64,000 nucleotides of DNA from NCBI RefSeq assembly GCF_022664465.1, contig NZ_JAKREV010000004.1:186001-250000 (forward strand). Reading direction: 5' to 3'. Every line of letters begins with the position of its first letter. Position 1 is the first letter of the stretch. The stretch is from Sphingomonas hankookensis. GTDB lineage: Bacteria > Pseudomonadota > Alphaproteobacteria > Sphingomonadales > Sphingomonadaceae. A program made the translations under genes and the position numbers. The notes beneath the pieces were generated by a model. It did no database searches. It was not told the origin of the DNA and was given only the letters and a program-made list of their open reading frames with translations. Shown in pieces: positions 8,056 through 16,677 of the stretch.

Positions 8056-8789
8056 GCGACATGGTGTGCCGATGGTTGCCGCCGGGGACGGTGTCGCCTG
8101 CGCTCGACTGCGATGTGGCGCAGGTGCTGGCCGACTGGGCACAGGCGTGGTTCGGGTTCGCGGTCGAGCCGCGGGCGGGGGACGATGCCGGCGGGTTGTA
8201 TGCTTTGGGCGAGGACGTGGCGATCGGGCTGGGCGGCGAGGCGTTGGGCGGTGTCGCGCTCGGTCTGCGTAGCGGCGTGGCGCGGACCGACGCCGACCAG
8301 CGGTTGCTCGACCGGGTCGGTAACGCGGTGCGCGACGATCTGCACCGGCGGGTGGGAGCGGCGCTGGCGCTGTCCGGTGCGTTCGCGGCAGTCGATCGCT
8401 TGTCGTGGCAACCGGCCTATCGTCAGCGGTTCGCCGATATCGCTGGGCGGTTGTCGGTGACGATGGTTTTGGGCGAGCGTTGCTTTGTGGCGGCCAGTCT
8501 GGCGCGGTTGCCAGCACCCCCGGCGGGCACGCCGCTGACGCGGTTGGGACAGGCGGTGGCGGCGCGGCCGGTGCGGGTGTCGGTACGGCTGGGGCGCTGT
8601 ACGCTGCAACTGGCCGAGATGCGCGGGATGGAGGTCGGCAACGTCCTGCTGTTCGACGCGGCAATCGATGCCGCGCTGCCGGTGGTGATCGACGATGCCG
8701 CAACCGGCATCGCCGCCGCGCGCGTCGTGCGCGAGCCCGAGCGATGGACGCTCCAGATCGATACCAGCCGGTTGGGGAAGGCGGCATGA
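8052..8789 (+). CDS. FliM-like protein with C-terminal SpoA domain
   Basis: The 245-residue protein ends with a SpoA/FliN-type surface: VRVSVRLGRCTLQLAEMRGMEVGN and VLLFDAA around residues 175-205. The N-terminal 160 residues are alanine/glycine-rich and do not show the FliM CheY-binding peptide (LSQxEIDALL) or the GGxG motif that binds FliG. Immediately upstream of fliN, it takes the place of fliM and most resembles the SctQ/YscQ layout of injectisomes. It would be expected to form part of the cytoplasmic C-ring or sorting platform. Its distance from normal FliM (about 320-350 residues) and the apparent lack of FliG in the operon are noteworthy together. Confidence 0.68.
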   Translation: MSDMVCRWLPPGTVSPALDCDVAQVLADWAQAWFGFAVEPRAGDDAGGLYALGEDVAIGLGGEALGGVALGLRSGVARTDADQRLLDRVGNAVRDDLHRRVGAALALSGAFAAVDRLSWQPAYRQRFADIAGRLSVTMVLGERCFVAASLARLPAPPAGTPLTRLGQAVAARPVRVSVRLGRCTLQLAEMRGMEVGNVLLFDAAIDAALPVVIDDAATGIAAARVVREPERWTLQIDTSRLGKAA

Positions 8790-9040
8790 GCGATAGTGTG
8801 ATAGACCCGCGGCTGATCGACACAGTGGCGGTCGAGGTCGAGGCGATCGTCGGCCATGCCCGCATGACGGTGGGCGAGCTGACCCGGTTGACGCCCGGCG
8901 CCACGCTGCCGCTCGACGCCGCGCTCAACCGGCCGGTCGCGCTGCGGCTGAACGATCGCGAGATCGCGAGGGGCGAGTTGGTGGCGGTCGACGGTAAATT
9001 CGGCGTGCGGCTGACCGAGATCGCGCCATGGGCGGACTGA
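8786..9040 (+). CDS. fliN: Flagellar motor switch/export protein FliN
   Basis: The 84-residue protein is a stand-alone SpoA domain. It has the FliN order: VEVEAIVGHARMTVGELTRL, then LPLDAALNRPVALRLND, then IARGELVAVDGKFGVRLTEI. FliN forms the outer part of the C-ring and docks FliH-FliI for export. It starts on an ATGA overlap with the FliM-like gene and overlaps fliO by 13 bp at its end. Typical FliN proteins are 100-140 residues; the shortness reflects a missing N-terminal tail, common in alphaproteobacteria. Confidence 0.9.
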   Translation: MSDSVIDPRLIDTVAVEVEAIVGHARMTVGELTRLTPGATLPLDAALNRPVALRLNDREIARGELVAVDGKFGVRLTEIAPWAD

Positions 9041-9351
9041 TCGCGGTCGCCGCCGCGGCACCGGCGCGGCTGGGCGGCAGCACGGGGGTCGAGGTCCCGT
9101 GGCTGCGGATCGGCGCGGCGCTGGTGCTGTGCGCGATGGTCGCTTTGCTGATGGCGCTGTGGTTGCGGCGGCGCGGCGGCTGGCGGCTGTCGGTCGTCGG
9201 CCGGGAGGCGCGGATCGAGGTGGTGGAGAGCCGCCGGCTGAACCAATATACCGAGCTGTCGCTCGTCCGGGTGCAGGGCCGCGAATATGCGATCCTGAGC
9301 GGGGCGCAGGCGAACCGCGTCCTGTCGAGCGTGCCGGAGGCGGGGGCATGA
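9028..9351 (+). CDS. fliO: FliO-like flagellar biosynthesis protein
   Basis: The 107-residue protein has one membrane helix at about residues 24-46 (LRIGAALVLCAMVALLMALW), followed by a cytoplasmic domain with the FliO pattern IEVVESRRLNQYTELSLVRVQGREYAIL. FliO helps assemble the FliP pore of the export gate. The start lies inside fliN and the stop overlaps fliP by ATGA, fixing both ends of the frame. The conserved position between fliN and fliP supports the assignment of this short, variable family. Confidence 0.82.
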   Translation: MGGLIAVAAAAPARLGGSTGVEVPWLRIGAALVLCAMVALLMALWLRRRGGWRLSVVGREARIEVVESRRLNQYTELSLVRVQGREYAILSGAQANRVLSSVPEAGA

Positions 9352-10010
9352 CGCCGCTGACCGACGCGATCGGCAGCGCCGGCATGGGTACCGACGCGAT
9401 CCGTACCATGCTGGTCCTGACGATGCTGGCGGTCGTGCCCGCAGTACTGGTCAGCATGACCAGTTTCGTGCGCATCGTCGTCGTGCTGTCGATGGTGCGC
9501 CACGCGTTCGGCATGCCGGAGACGCCGCCCAATATCGTGCTGGTGTCGCTGGCGCTGTTCCTGACCGGCTTTACCATGACGCCGACGCTCGACCGACTGA
9601 ACGAACAGGCGGTGACGCCACTGCTCGCCGGGCGCATGTCCGTCGAGCGGGCGATGGAGCGCGGGCAGGCGCCGCTGAAGGACTTCATGCTGGCGCAGAC
9701 CCGCGACTCGGATATCGAGGCGATCTATACCATCGCCAAGACGCCGGTCCCGGCGCGCGCCGAGCAGGTCGAACTGCTGAAGCTGGCGCCCGCGTTCATG
9801 CTGAACGAACTGCGCGTCGCCTTCACCATCGGCTTCGTCGTAATGCTGCCGTTCCTGCTGATCGACCTGATCGTCGCCAGCATCTTGCTGGCGCTGGGCA
9901 TGATGATGGTGCCGCCCGCGACGATATCGCTGCCGATCAAGATCCTGATGTTCGTCCTGATCGATGGCTGGAGCCTGATCCTGCAGGGCGTGCTCGGCAG
10001 TTTCCGGTGA
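9348..10010 (+). CDS. fliP: Flagellar export gate protein FliP
   Basis: FliP forms the pentameric core of the type III export channel. The 220-residue sequence shows the family segments MTSFVRIVVVLSMVRHAFG near residue 45 and NIVLVSLALFLTGF just after. The C-terminal half has LKLAPAFMLNELRVAFTIGF and LIDLIVASILLALGMMMVPP. Four membrane helices are evident. No obvious cleavable signal peptide is seen, unlike enterobacterial FliP; the start is set by the ATGA overlap with fliO. The stop abuts the sigma factor start (TGATG). Confidence 0.96.
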   Translation: MTPLTDAIGSAGMGTDAIRTMLVLTMLAVVPAVLVSMTSFVRIVVVLSMVRHAFGMPETPPNIVLVSLALFLTGFTMTPTLDRLNEQAVTPLLAGRMSVERAMERGQAPLKDFMLAQTRDSDIEAIYTIAKTPVPARAEQVELLKLAPAFMLNELRVAFTIGFVVMLPFLLIDLIVASILLALGMMMVPPATISLPIKILMFVLIDGWSLILQGVLGSFR

Positions 10011-10744
10011 TGCGGCGGATCGGGCGGGGACTGGCGCTGGTGACGATCGCGCCGCGCGCGGAGGCGTCGCTGTGGCGGCGCTGGCGCTACGAGGCGGAGG
10101 CCGGATGCCGCGAACAGATTTTCGTGCGCTACCGGTCGCTGGCCAAGGCGATCGCCGCGCGCCAGCTGTCGCGGCGACCGGCGCATGGCGCGGAACTGGG
10201 CGATATGCAGCAATTCGCCTATGAAGGGCTGCTGCTGGCGATGGAGCGGTTCGATCCGCTGCGCGGCATCCCGTTTCCCGCCTTTGCCCGACGGCGGATC
10301 GTCGGCAGCATCTCCAACGGCGCGGCGCGGCTGGGCGAGCTTGACGCGCAGCACCATGCCTGGCGGCGGGTCGCGGACGAACGGGTGCGCTCACTCGCTC
10401 CGCGCGCGCCGGACGCCGCGCCAGTCGACCGGCTGGCCGATGTTGCCGCGGGCCTCGCCATCGGGGTGATGCTGGCCGATACCGGGATGGTCGAGGATGC
10501 CAATCGCGGCGATCACCGGCCCAATGCGTATGAGAGTCTGGCATGGCGCGAACTGCATGCATTGCTGGGCAGCGCCATCGAGCGCCTGCCCGAACGGGAG
10601 CGTTCGGTGATCCGCGAACATTATGAACATGGCGTCCGTTTCGCGCAGATCGCCGTGATACTGGGCATCAGCCGCGGGCGGGTGTCGCAACTGCACGCCA
10701 GCGCGATCGGGCGACTGCGCGGTGCGATAGGAACGATTCGATGA
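10010..10744 (+). CDS. fliA: FliA-type RNA polymerase sigma factor (sigma-28 family)
   Basis: The 244-residue protein carries sigma region 2 (RYRSLAKAIAARQLSRR, then DMQQFAYEGLLLAMERFDPLRGIPFPAFARRRIVGSI), a spacer and region 4. Region 4 reads IERLPERERSVIREHYEHG--FAQIA-ILGISRGRVSQLHA-AI--LR, the helix-turn-helix that reads the -35 element. FliA directs late flagellar genes. Being inside the structural operon after fliP suggests a feed-forward arrangement, but I see no consensus sigma-28 promoter nearby. A GTG three bases upstream is also possible; ATG is preferred. It overlaps the TPR gene by ATGA. Confidence 0.88.
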   Translation: MRRIGRGLALVTIAPRAEASLWRRWRYEAEAGCREQIFVRYRSLAKAIAARQLSRRPAHGAELGDMQQFAYEGLLLAMERFDPLRGIPFPAFARRRIVGSISNGAARLGELDAQHHAWRRVADERVRSLAPRAPDAAPVDRLADVAAGLAIGVMLADTGMVEDANRGDHRPNAYESLAWRELHALLGSAIERLPERERSVIREHYEHGVRFAQIAVILGISRGRVSQLHASAIGRLRGAIGTIR

Positions 10745-11298
10745 CGGGAACAGCCATGGTGGACGGCGCGACGCTGGCCGAAACGCTGCGCATCGTCGGT
10801 GCGGACAGCGCGGCGGGGCTGGCACGGATCGACGATCTGCTGACGACATATCCCGACGATGCCCGGCTGCATTTCCTCCGCGCGTCGCTACTGGTCGGCA
10901 GCCGCCCGATCGAGGCGCATGCCGCGTTCAGTCGCGCGGTGGCGATCGCTCCCGACTTCGCGATCGCGCGGTTCCAGCTGGGGTTTTTCGAGCTGACATC
11001 GGGGGAGGGCGCGCGGGCGATCGCGACATGGGCGCCGCTGCTCGACTTGCCGGAGGGGCATTATCTGCACCGGTTCGTCACCGGGTTGACGCATTTGATC
11101 CACGATCGGTTCGCCGACGCGGTCGCGACACTACGCGACGGGATCGCGGCGAATACTGAAACGCCACCGCTGAACGGCGACATGCAACTGCTGATCGCGG
11201 AGTGCGAGGCGCAGATGGGGGAACCGGTAGCGGTGGGCGAGACGTCGGCCACCTCGTTCCTGCTCGATCCGCTGGGCGGCGGGCGGATGCTGCACTGA
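10741..11298 (+). CDS. TPR-like protein of the flagellar operon
   Basis: The 185-residue soluble protein reads as two or three tetratricopeptide-like helical repeats: LHFLRASLLVGSRPIEAHAA with FSRAVAIAPDFAIARFQLG is the clearest pair (about residues 43-85). It begins on the ATGA of the sigma gene, so it is co-translated with it. Such proteins often act as chaperones or adaptors of export systems. No direct evidence gives its partner. A second TPR gene sits at the end of the convergent flhA operon, so the locus has one in each arm. Confidence 0.72.
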   Translation: MTGTAMVDGATLAETLRIVGADSAAGLARIDDLLTTYPDDARLHFLRASLLVGSRPIEAHAAFSRAVAIAPDFAIARFQLGFFELTSGEGARAIATWAPLLDLPEGHYLHRFVTGLTHLIHDRFADAVATLRDGIAANTETPPLNGDMQLLIAECEAQMGEPVAVGETSATSFLLDPLGGGRMLH

Positions 11299-11302
11299 CG
11301 CG

Positions 11303-11635
11303 ATGCCGCGTATCGCGCCGCGTGATCCGGTCCTGCTGCTGCTGCGCGAGCGGTTGCAGCGTGGTGCGTCGGCGGTGCGTGCCGATGCAGCCGCCGTGCC
11401 GGGACCGCTGTCGCCCGTCCAGCGCACACGGGCGATGGCGGCGCTGGCGGCGCTCGATCCCGATGCGCGGCGGCGGATGCTGGTGCGGGCGGTGCTGGCG
11501 GAGCGGCTGGGGGAGGCGGTCGCCAACGATGCGGCGTTCCAGCAGGTAAGCGAGCGGGTGCTGGCGTTGCTCGATGCGACGGAAGAGGGGCGGGTGCTGG
11601 TGGCGGATGCGCTAAAGGATGTTTGGGGCGGTTGA
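11303..11635 (+). CDS. Hypothetical protein, last gene of the plus-strand flagellar operon
   Basis: The 110-residue alanine/arginine/leucine-rich protein is not recognised. It lies 4 bp after the TPR gene on the same strand and is followed by a perfect palindrome, which marks it as the end of the operon. The sequence looks wholly helical (LLLLRERLQRG, then RAMAALAALDPDARRRMLVRAVLAERLGE split by short turns). It might be an export chaperone or rod-related factor, but that is only from context. Confidence 0.6.
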   Translation: MPRIAPRDPVLLLLRERLQRGASAVRADAAAVPGPLSPVQRTRAMAALAALDPDARRRMLVRAVLAERLGEAVANDAAFQQVSERVLALLDATEEGRVLVADALKDVWGG

Positions 11636-11642
11636 TATCACC

Positions 11643-11666
11643 GTACCCCGGCGTAGGCCGGGGTAC
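11643..11666. terminator. Perfect palindrome between convergent operons (REP-like, possible two-way terminator)
   Basis: The arms GTACCCCGGC and GCCGGGGTAC pair perfectly around the loop GTAG. The element lies between two convergent genes, where a bidirectional terminator would be expected, but no T-run follows. Its core resembles the other short palindromes scattered in this window (for example 30857-30891 and 56280-56299), so it may be one of a genomic repeat family. Confidence 0.6.
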
Positions 11667-11696
11667 GACAGCGTGGTTTTGCCGGGGTTTCGCTTT

Positions 11697-12818
11697 CTAA
11701 CGCTGGCACGCGGCGCGGACCATTGCGTCGGCCAGCGTGCGGCCGGCGTCGTCGATCGGGGCGTGCAGCGCGGTGTCGAGGATCGCCTGCGCCCGCGCCG
11801 CATCGCCCACCGCCGTCGCGCCGAGCATATGCCCCAGCGCGGCGGCGAAACAGTCGCGGTCGAGCCGGGTCGCCACCGTCAGCCGTTGCCGCGCTGCCGC
11901 CGCATCGCCCGCCAGCAGGTCGAGCACGCCCAGCGCACCATGCGCCTCCGCAAAACTGTCGTCGAGCGCCAGCGCGGTATCGAACCGTGTGCGGGCGGTG
12001 GCGTGGTCGCCGCGCAGGAAATGGGTCCAGCCGGCGGCGATCCACGAGCCGGGATGAGTCGCGAACCGTTCGGCACCGCGATCGATCTCCGTTGCCGCCG
12101 CGGTCAGGTCGCCGCCGGCGGCGATGCGGGCAAGGCCGCTGCCGACCAACGCGCGCGGCGCGTCGGGATTGCAGTGCAGCGCATCGGCGAAGCAGCGCGC
12201 GGCGGTCGCCGGGTCGGCATCGTCGAGCGCCAGCGTACCGAGCGTCACCAGCGCATCGGGATGGTCGCCCGCGGCCTGCGCACAAGCGCGTGCCAGCGGC
12301 AGGTCGTCCATGTCGGTCGCTAGGATCGCTACCGCCGCGTTCAGCCCGCGATGATCGGGAAAGTGCGCCAGCGAGTCCTGCCCCTGCGCCATCGCCTCGT
12401 CCATCGCGCCGATATCGTGGAGCATCTGCACCCGCAGCTGCGCCGCCTGTGGCAACGCCGCGACCGTATCGGCGTCGAGCAGGTCGACCGCTTCCTGCGC
12501 CCGCCCGGCCATCGCCAGCGCCCATGCGCGGTTGAAGCGCACCGGCGGCGGCGCGATGCCGTCGTCGATCAGCCCGGCGAAACGCCGTTCCGCCGCCGCC
12601 CAGTCCTGCCGCTGCAGCGCCGCCAGCCCGGCGAGATGGAGCTGGGTCGGCGATAGCGGCTGCACTGCTGCCAACCGGTCGAGCAGTTCGTCGACCGCGT
12701 CCCAGCGCGCTTCGGCTTGCGCGGCATCGGCGGTATCGGACAGGAGGTGCGGATTGGCCGGGTCGTGCGACAGCAGTGCGGTCAGCCGGTCGAAACGGCC
12801 TGCGGGAACGGGGGTCAT
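11697..12818 (-). CDS. TPR protein at the end of the flhA operon
   Basis: The 373-residue protein is a chain of TPR-like helix pairs: QLHLAGLAALQRQDWAAAER, FNRAWALAMAGRAQEAVDLL, GTLALDDADPATAARCFADAL, AHGALGVLDLLAGDAAAARQ. It has no signal peptide or membrane helix. It starts 3 bp after the flhA stop and so is probably translated with it. A role in flagellar assembly, for example as a scaffold or chaperone, is inferred only from operon position. The C-terminus faces the convergent operon. Confidence 0.75.
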   Translation of the reverse strand: MTPVPAGRFDRLTALLSHDPANPHLLSDTADAAQAEARWDAVDELLDRLAAVQPLSPTQLHLAGLAALQRQDWAAAERRFAGLIDDGIAPPPVRFNRAWALAMAGRAQEAVDLLDADTVAALPQAAQLRVQMLHDIGAMDEAMAQGQDSLAHFPDHRGLNAAVAILATDMDDLPLARACAQAAGDHPDALVTLGTLALDDADPATAARCFADALHCNPDAPRALVGSGLARIAAGGDLTAAATEIDRGAERFATHPGSWIAAGWTHFLRGDHATARTRFDTALALDDSFAEAHGALGVLDLLAGDAAAARQRLTVATRLDRDCFAAALGHMLGATAVGDAARAQAILDTALHAPIDDAGRTLADAMVRAACQR

Positions 12819-12821
12819 GGA

Positions 12822-14864
12822 TCAACTTTCCAGACGAACGACGTCGAAGGACTTGAGCGTGATGCGCATGGGTATCTCCTGTACCGACAATATCGCCAGT
12901 CGGGGAACCGCGCGTCGCGTCAGCGTGCGGAACGCACGGCGGGTTTCGGCGGCGCACAGCAACACCGGGCTGCGCCCCTGCTGGAACATCTGATCGGCGA
13001 GCGGCGCGAGTTTGCGCACGATCTGTTCGGCGAGGCGCGGATCGATCGGCGTCGCGCCGCCGCCGCCCTGTGCGGCGATCGCGCCAGTCACCTGGTTTTC
13101 GATGCGGGGGTCGAGGCTGAGGACGGCGAGATCGGGATGGCGCCCGCGCAGCTGGTTGCAGATCGCGTGCGCCATGCGCTGGCGGATAAGTTCGGTCAGC
13201 TCCTGCGGATCCTTCTGCACCCGACCGAGATCGGTCAAATGCTCGACGATCGTGTCGATCGGCGCGACCGACACTCCTTCGGACAACAGGTTCTGCAGCA
13301 CGCGCTGGACGTCGGGGACCGCTAGGATGTTGGGGACCAGTTCTTCGACCAGCCCCGGTTGCCGCGCACGGACGCCGTTCAACAGGTCGATCGTGGCGGC
13401 GCGGGTCATCAGCGTGCCGATCTCGCCGCGCACGATCTCGCCCAGATGGGTGACGAGCATGGTGACGGGGTCGATCACCGAACAGCCGCCGGTGCGCGCT
13501 GCCTCTTCCTGCTCCGGGGCGATCCACCATGCCGGCAGGCCGAAGGCGGGATCGGTGGTGGCGATGCCCTGGATCGCCGGGCTCGCCCCTTGTGCAGCGA
13601 TGGCGAGCAGCTGGTCGGGCAGGACGGTGGCGGCGCCATAGCGTGCGCCGAACAGGCGGATGACATAGTCGTCGGTGCCGATCGCCGGATCGGGAAGCAG
13701 CTTGACCGCGGGGAATGCGACGCCGAACTCACCCTCATGCGCGCGGCGCAGTCCGGCGATGCGGTCGAGGATCACCGCTTCGTCCGCACGCCACCGGTCG
13801 GCCAGTGCCTGCCCCAGGGCGATGTCGATCATCGCGCCGGTCGCGCGGGCGGCGCTGTCCTCCTCCGCCTGCGCCGCCTCGTCCGGGTCGGTCGCGGGGG
13901 CCAGCCGCCGCGCCCGCCACCACGCCCCGGCCGCGGCCAGTGCGATCAGCAGGATCGGCCATTTGGGCATGCCGGGCATCAGCAACAGCGCCAGCAGGAC
14001 GGCGGCGACGATCAGCGGGATGCGCGGTTCGGACGTCAGCTGGCGGAAAATCTCCAGCGACAATTGCCGGTCGGCGGCCGACCGGGTGACGATGATCCCG
14101 GTCGCGATCGAGATGATCAGCGCGGGCAGCTGCGTCGCGATGCCGTCGCCGATCGTCAGCAGCGTGAAATGGTGCAGCGCCTCGCTCCACCCCAGCCCCA
14201 TCTGCGTCACGCCGACGACCCAGCCGGCAACGATGTTGATCAGCAGGATGATAATGCCGGCGATCGCGTCGCCCTTCACGAACTTCGATGCGCCATCCAT
14301 CGCGCCGTAGAAATTGGCTTCCTTCTCCAGCCCCTCGCGGCGGCGGATCGCTTCCTTCTGGTCGATCAGGCCCATGTTCAGGTCGGCATCGATGCTCATC
14401 TGCTGGCCCGGCATCGAATCGAGCGTAAAGCGCGCGGCGACCTCCGACACGCGCTGCGCGCCCGCCGTCACCACGACATATTGCACGACGACGAGGATCG
14501 CGAAGACGACCAGACCGACCACGAAATTGCCCTGCACCGCGAACGCGCCGATCGATCCGATGACGTCGCCGGCATCGCCGCCGGTCAGGATCAGCCGCGT
14601 CGCCGCGACGTTGAGCGACAGGCGATACAAGGTCGCGACCAGCAGCAGCGAGGGGAAGGTCGAAAACTCCACCGGCTTGCCGACGTAAAAGGTCAGCAGC
14701 ATGATCGACAGCGCGAACCCGAAATTCAGGATGATGGCGAGGTCGAGCAGCACCGTCGGGATCGGTGCGAACAGGATCGTCAGGATCGCGATCGTCGCGC
14801 CGACCAGCGCCAGATCCTTGTTGTCGGCGAGGGTGTCGCGCCAGGTGGCGGTCGTCACGGTCAT
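12822..14864 (-). CDS. flhA: Flagellar export gate protein FlhA
   Basis: FlhA is the largest export-gate component; its nonameric cytoplasmic ring receives substrates and chaperones. The 680-residue length is typical. The N-terminal half has about eight membrane helices, with the family signature RLSLNVA-TRLILTGGDAG near residue 80. It also has the FHIPEP-region segment MPGQQMSIDADLN-GLIDQ, followed by RREGLEKEANFYGAMDGASKFVKGDAIAG. The C-terminal half is the cytoplasmic domain (VIDPVTMLVTHLGEI, LVEELVP--LAVPDVQRVLQNLL). It overlaps flhB by ATGA. Confidence 0.96.
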   Translation of the reverse strand: MTVTTATWRDTLADNKDLALVGATIAILTILFAPIPTVLLDLAIILNFGFALSIMLLTFYVGKPVEFSTFPSLLLVATLYRLSLNVAATRLILTGGDAGDVIGSIGAFAVQGNFVVGLVVFAILVVVQYVVVTAGAQRVSEVAARFTLDSMPGQQMSIDADLNMGLIDQKEAIRRREGLEKEANFYGAMDGASKFVKGDAIAGIIILLINIVAGWVVGVTQMGLGWSEALHHFTLLTIGDGIATQLPALIISIATGIIVTRSAADRQLSLEIFRQLTSEPRIPLIVAAVLLALLLMPGMPKWPILLIALAAAGAWWRARRLAPATDPDEAAQAEEDSAARATGAMIDIALGQALADRWRADEAVILDRIAGLRRAHEGEFGVAFPAVKLLPDPAIGTDDYVIRLFGARYGAATVLPDQLLAIAAQGASPAIQGIATTDPAFGLPAWWIAPEQEEAARTGGCSVIDPVTMLVTHLGEIVRGEIGTLMTRAATIDLLNGVRARQPGLVEELVPNILAVPDVQRVLQNLLSEGVSVAPIDTIVEHLTDLGRVQKDPQELTELIRQRMAHAICNQLRGRHPDLAVLSLDPRIENQVTGAIAAQGGGGATPIDPRLAEQIVRKLAPLADQMFQQGRSPVLLCAAETRRAFRTLTRRAVPRLAILSVQEIPMRITLKSFDVVRLES

Positions 14865-15925
14865 GGCTGCTTCCTGCGGGCGAGGTCGATATAGAGCTGG
14901 GCGACCGCGCCATAGTGATCGCTCGGGATTTCACTGCCGGCGGTGGCGCCGTGGAACAGCGCGCGGGCAAGCGGGGGATTGCGGACGATCGGGATGTCGA
15001 GCGCGACCGCCCGTTCGCGCAGCGCGAGGGCGAAGCGGTTGCGCCCTTTTGCCGACACGCTGGGCGCATCCATCGCATCGGCATCGTAGCGCAGTGCGAC
15101 CGCGAAATGTTCGGGGTTCACCACCAGCAGGTCCGAACCGGGCAGCCGGTCGATCCCCTCCGACTGGCGGACGAAGTCGGTGTGGAGCTTCTTGCGCTTC
15201 TGCTTGATGCGCGGATCGCCTTCGCGGTCGCGCGCCTCGCGTGTCACTTCGCGGCGGCTCATCCGCATCTGCTTGGCGAAATCCTTGCGGACCAGCAGCT
15301 GGTCGAGCAGCGCGAACCCGACCGCCAGCGCGATATAGATCAGCAGCAGCCGCAACCCGCTCGCCAGCAACAGCGCGGGCAGGCGGGGGGCATCGCCCGT
15401 CGCCAGCGCCAGCTGATCGATCGCGCGGGTAACGACCAGCAGCGTCACGATACCGTAGGCGGCGAGCTTGACGACGCTCTTCGCCGCTTCCTTGATCAGC
15501 CTTGCCGACAGTAGCCGCTTCAACCCCTTGGCCGGGTTCAGCCGCGAGAAGTCGGGTTTGAGCGGATGACTGGAGAAGAGCAGGCCGCGCAGTTGAACCA
15601 GTTCGAGCAGCAGCACCAGTGCCATCGCCGTGCCGCCGAACAGCGCGAGCGGTTCGAACCATTGCCACCAACCGCCGGGCGCGGTGATCGCGGTGGGTTC
15701 GTCGCCCGCTGCGGCGGCGATCCCGCCGACGATGGTGGTGCGGGTCCACAGCGCCAAACGGGCGGCGATCCCCTCCGCACCGGTGGCGGCAAAGGCGGCG
15801 AGGGTGACCATCGCGGCGAGGAACGCCGGTTCGACGCTGCGCGCCACCATGCCGCGCTCTCGCGCGCGCCTGAGCTTGAACGGGGTCGCGTCCTCGCTGC
15901 GATTCTGGTCCTGTTGCTCGGCCAT
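14861..15925 (-). CDS. flhB: Flagellar export switch protein FlhB with NPEH motif
   Basis: The 354-residue protein matches FlhB: a start of QNRSEDATPFKLRRARERGMV, four membrane helices, and the linker MSRREVTREARDREGDPRIK. FlhB switches export from rod/hook to filament substrates through autocleavage between Asn and Pro of NPTH. Here the site reads NPEH (residues 270-273), so the Thr is replaced by Glu while Asn, Pro and His remain. Whether cleavage occurs is unclear. The ATG at 15925 overlaps the fliR stop (TGATG); a longer open frame upstream belongs to fliR's shadow. Confidence 0.95.
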   Translation of the reverse strand: MAEQQDQNRSEDATPFKLRRARERGMVARSVEPAFLAAMVTLAAFAATGAEGIAARLALWTRTTIVGGIAAAAGDEPTAITAPGGWWQWFEPLALFGGTAMALVLLLELVQLRGLLFSSHPLKPDFSRLNPAKGLKRLLSARLIKEAAKSVVKLAAYGIVTLLVVTRAIDQLALATGDAPRLPALLLASGLRLLLIYIALAVGFALLDQLLVRKDFAKQMRMSRREVTREARDREGDPRIKQKRKKLHTDFVRQSEGIDRLPGSDLLVVNPEHFAVALRYDADAMDAPSVSAKGRNRFALALRERAVALDIPIVRNPPLARALFHGATAGSEIPSDHYGAVAQLYIDLARRKQP

Positions 15926-16677
15926 CAGCCGATATCCGCCATGGTGTCGAACGTGCGGCGCAGGATGTGCAGTATCAACGCGCCCGACAGCGACAGCGCG
16001 AGCGGGAGGACGGCGACCGTCGCGATCGCCTTCACCTGAAACCCCAGCACCAGCACGTTCATCTGCGGCAGGGTGCGCGACAGCAGCGCGACGGCGAGAT
16101 CGAGTAGGAACAGGACGAGCAGGACCAGCCCCGCCAGCCCGACCGCCATTAATGCAACGCCCGACAGATAGTCGAGCATGGCGACCGGCGATCTGCCGCC
16201 GCCTGCGCCCAGCGGAACCTGCGCGACCGAGGCCGCCCATATCGCCAGCAAATCCTGCGGCCCGTCGGTGGCGAAGAAGATCGCCCCGGCGAGATAGACG
16301 AACAACGTGCCGACCAACGGCATCTGGCTGCGCGTCGCCGGATCGACCAGCGTCGCGATGCCGAACCCGGCCTGCACGTCGATCGCCCGCCCGGCCCAGA
16401 GCAGCATCGCGAAGGCGAGCTGCGGCGCAAGCGCCAGCGTCAGGCCGAGGAACAGTTCGCGTGCGGCGACCAAGGGCAGGCCCTGCGCCCAGAAGCCGCT
16501 GTCCGACGTCGCTGCCGGGTTGGCGGCGACCTGCCATGCGGCGAGGCCGATGCCGAGGATCACCCGCAGGATCGCCGGCACGCGGAACAGGGTGAAGGGT
16601 TGCGCGAAGGCGAGCAGGGGGACGATGCGCAGGCTGAGCAGCAGGCTGGCGACCACCATGTCGATGAAGCCGTTCAC
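15925..16677 (-). CDS. fliR: Flagellar export gate protein FliR
   Basis: The 250-residue integral membrane protein has five to six hydrophobic helices and the FliR pattern: VASLLLSLRIVPLLAFAQPF at the start, GR-IDVQAGFGIATLVDP in the middle and MNVLVLGFQVKAIATVAVL near the end. FliR joins FliP and FliQ in the export channel. A GTG overlapping the fliQ stop (GTGA) is taken as start because it gives the usual length; the next in-frame ATG lies six codons later. It also overlaps flhB by one base. Confidence 0.94.
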   Translation of the reverse strand: MNGFIDMVVASLLLSLRIVPLLAFAQPFTLFRVPAILRVILGIGLAAWQVAANPAATSDSGFWAQGLPLVAARELFLGLTLALAPQLAFAMLLWAGRAIDVQAGFGIATLVDPATRSQMPLVGTLFVYLAGAIFFATDGPQDLLAIWAASVAQVPLGAGGGRSPVAMLDYLSGVALMAVGLAGLVLLVLFLLDLAVALLSRTLPQMNVLVLGFQVKAIATVAVLPLALSLSGALILHILRRTFDTMADIG

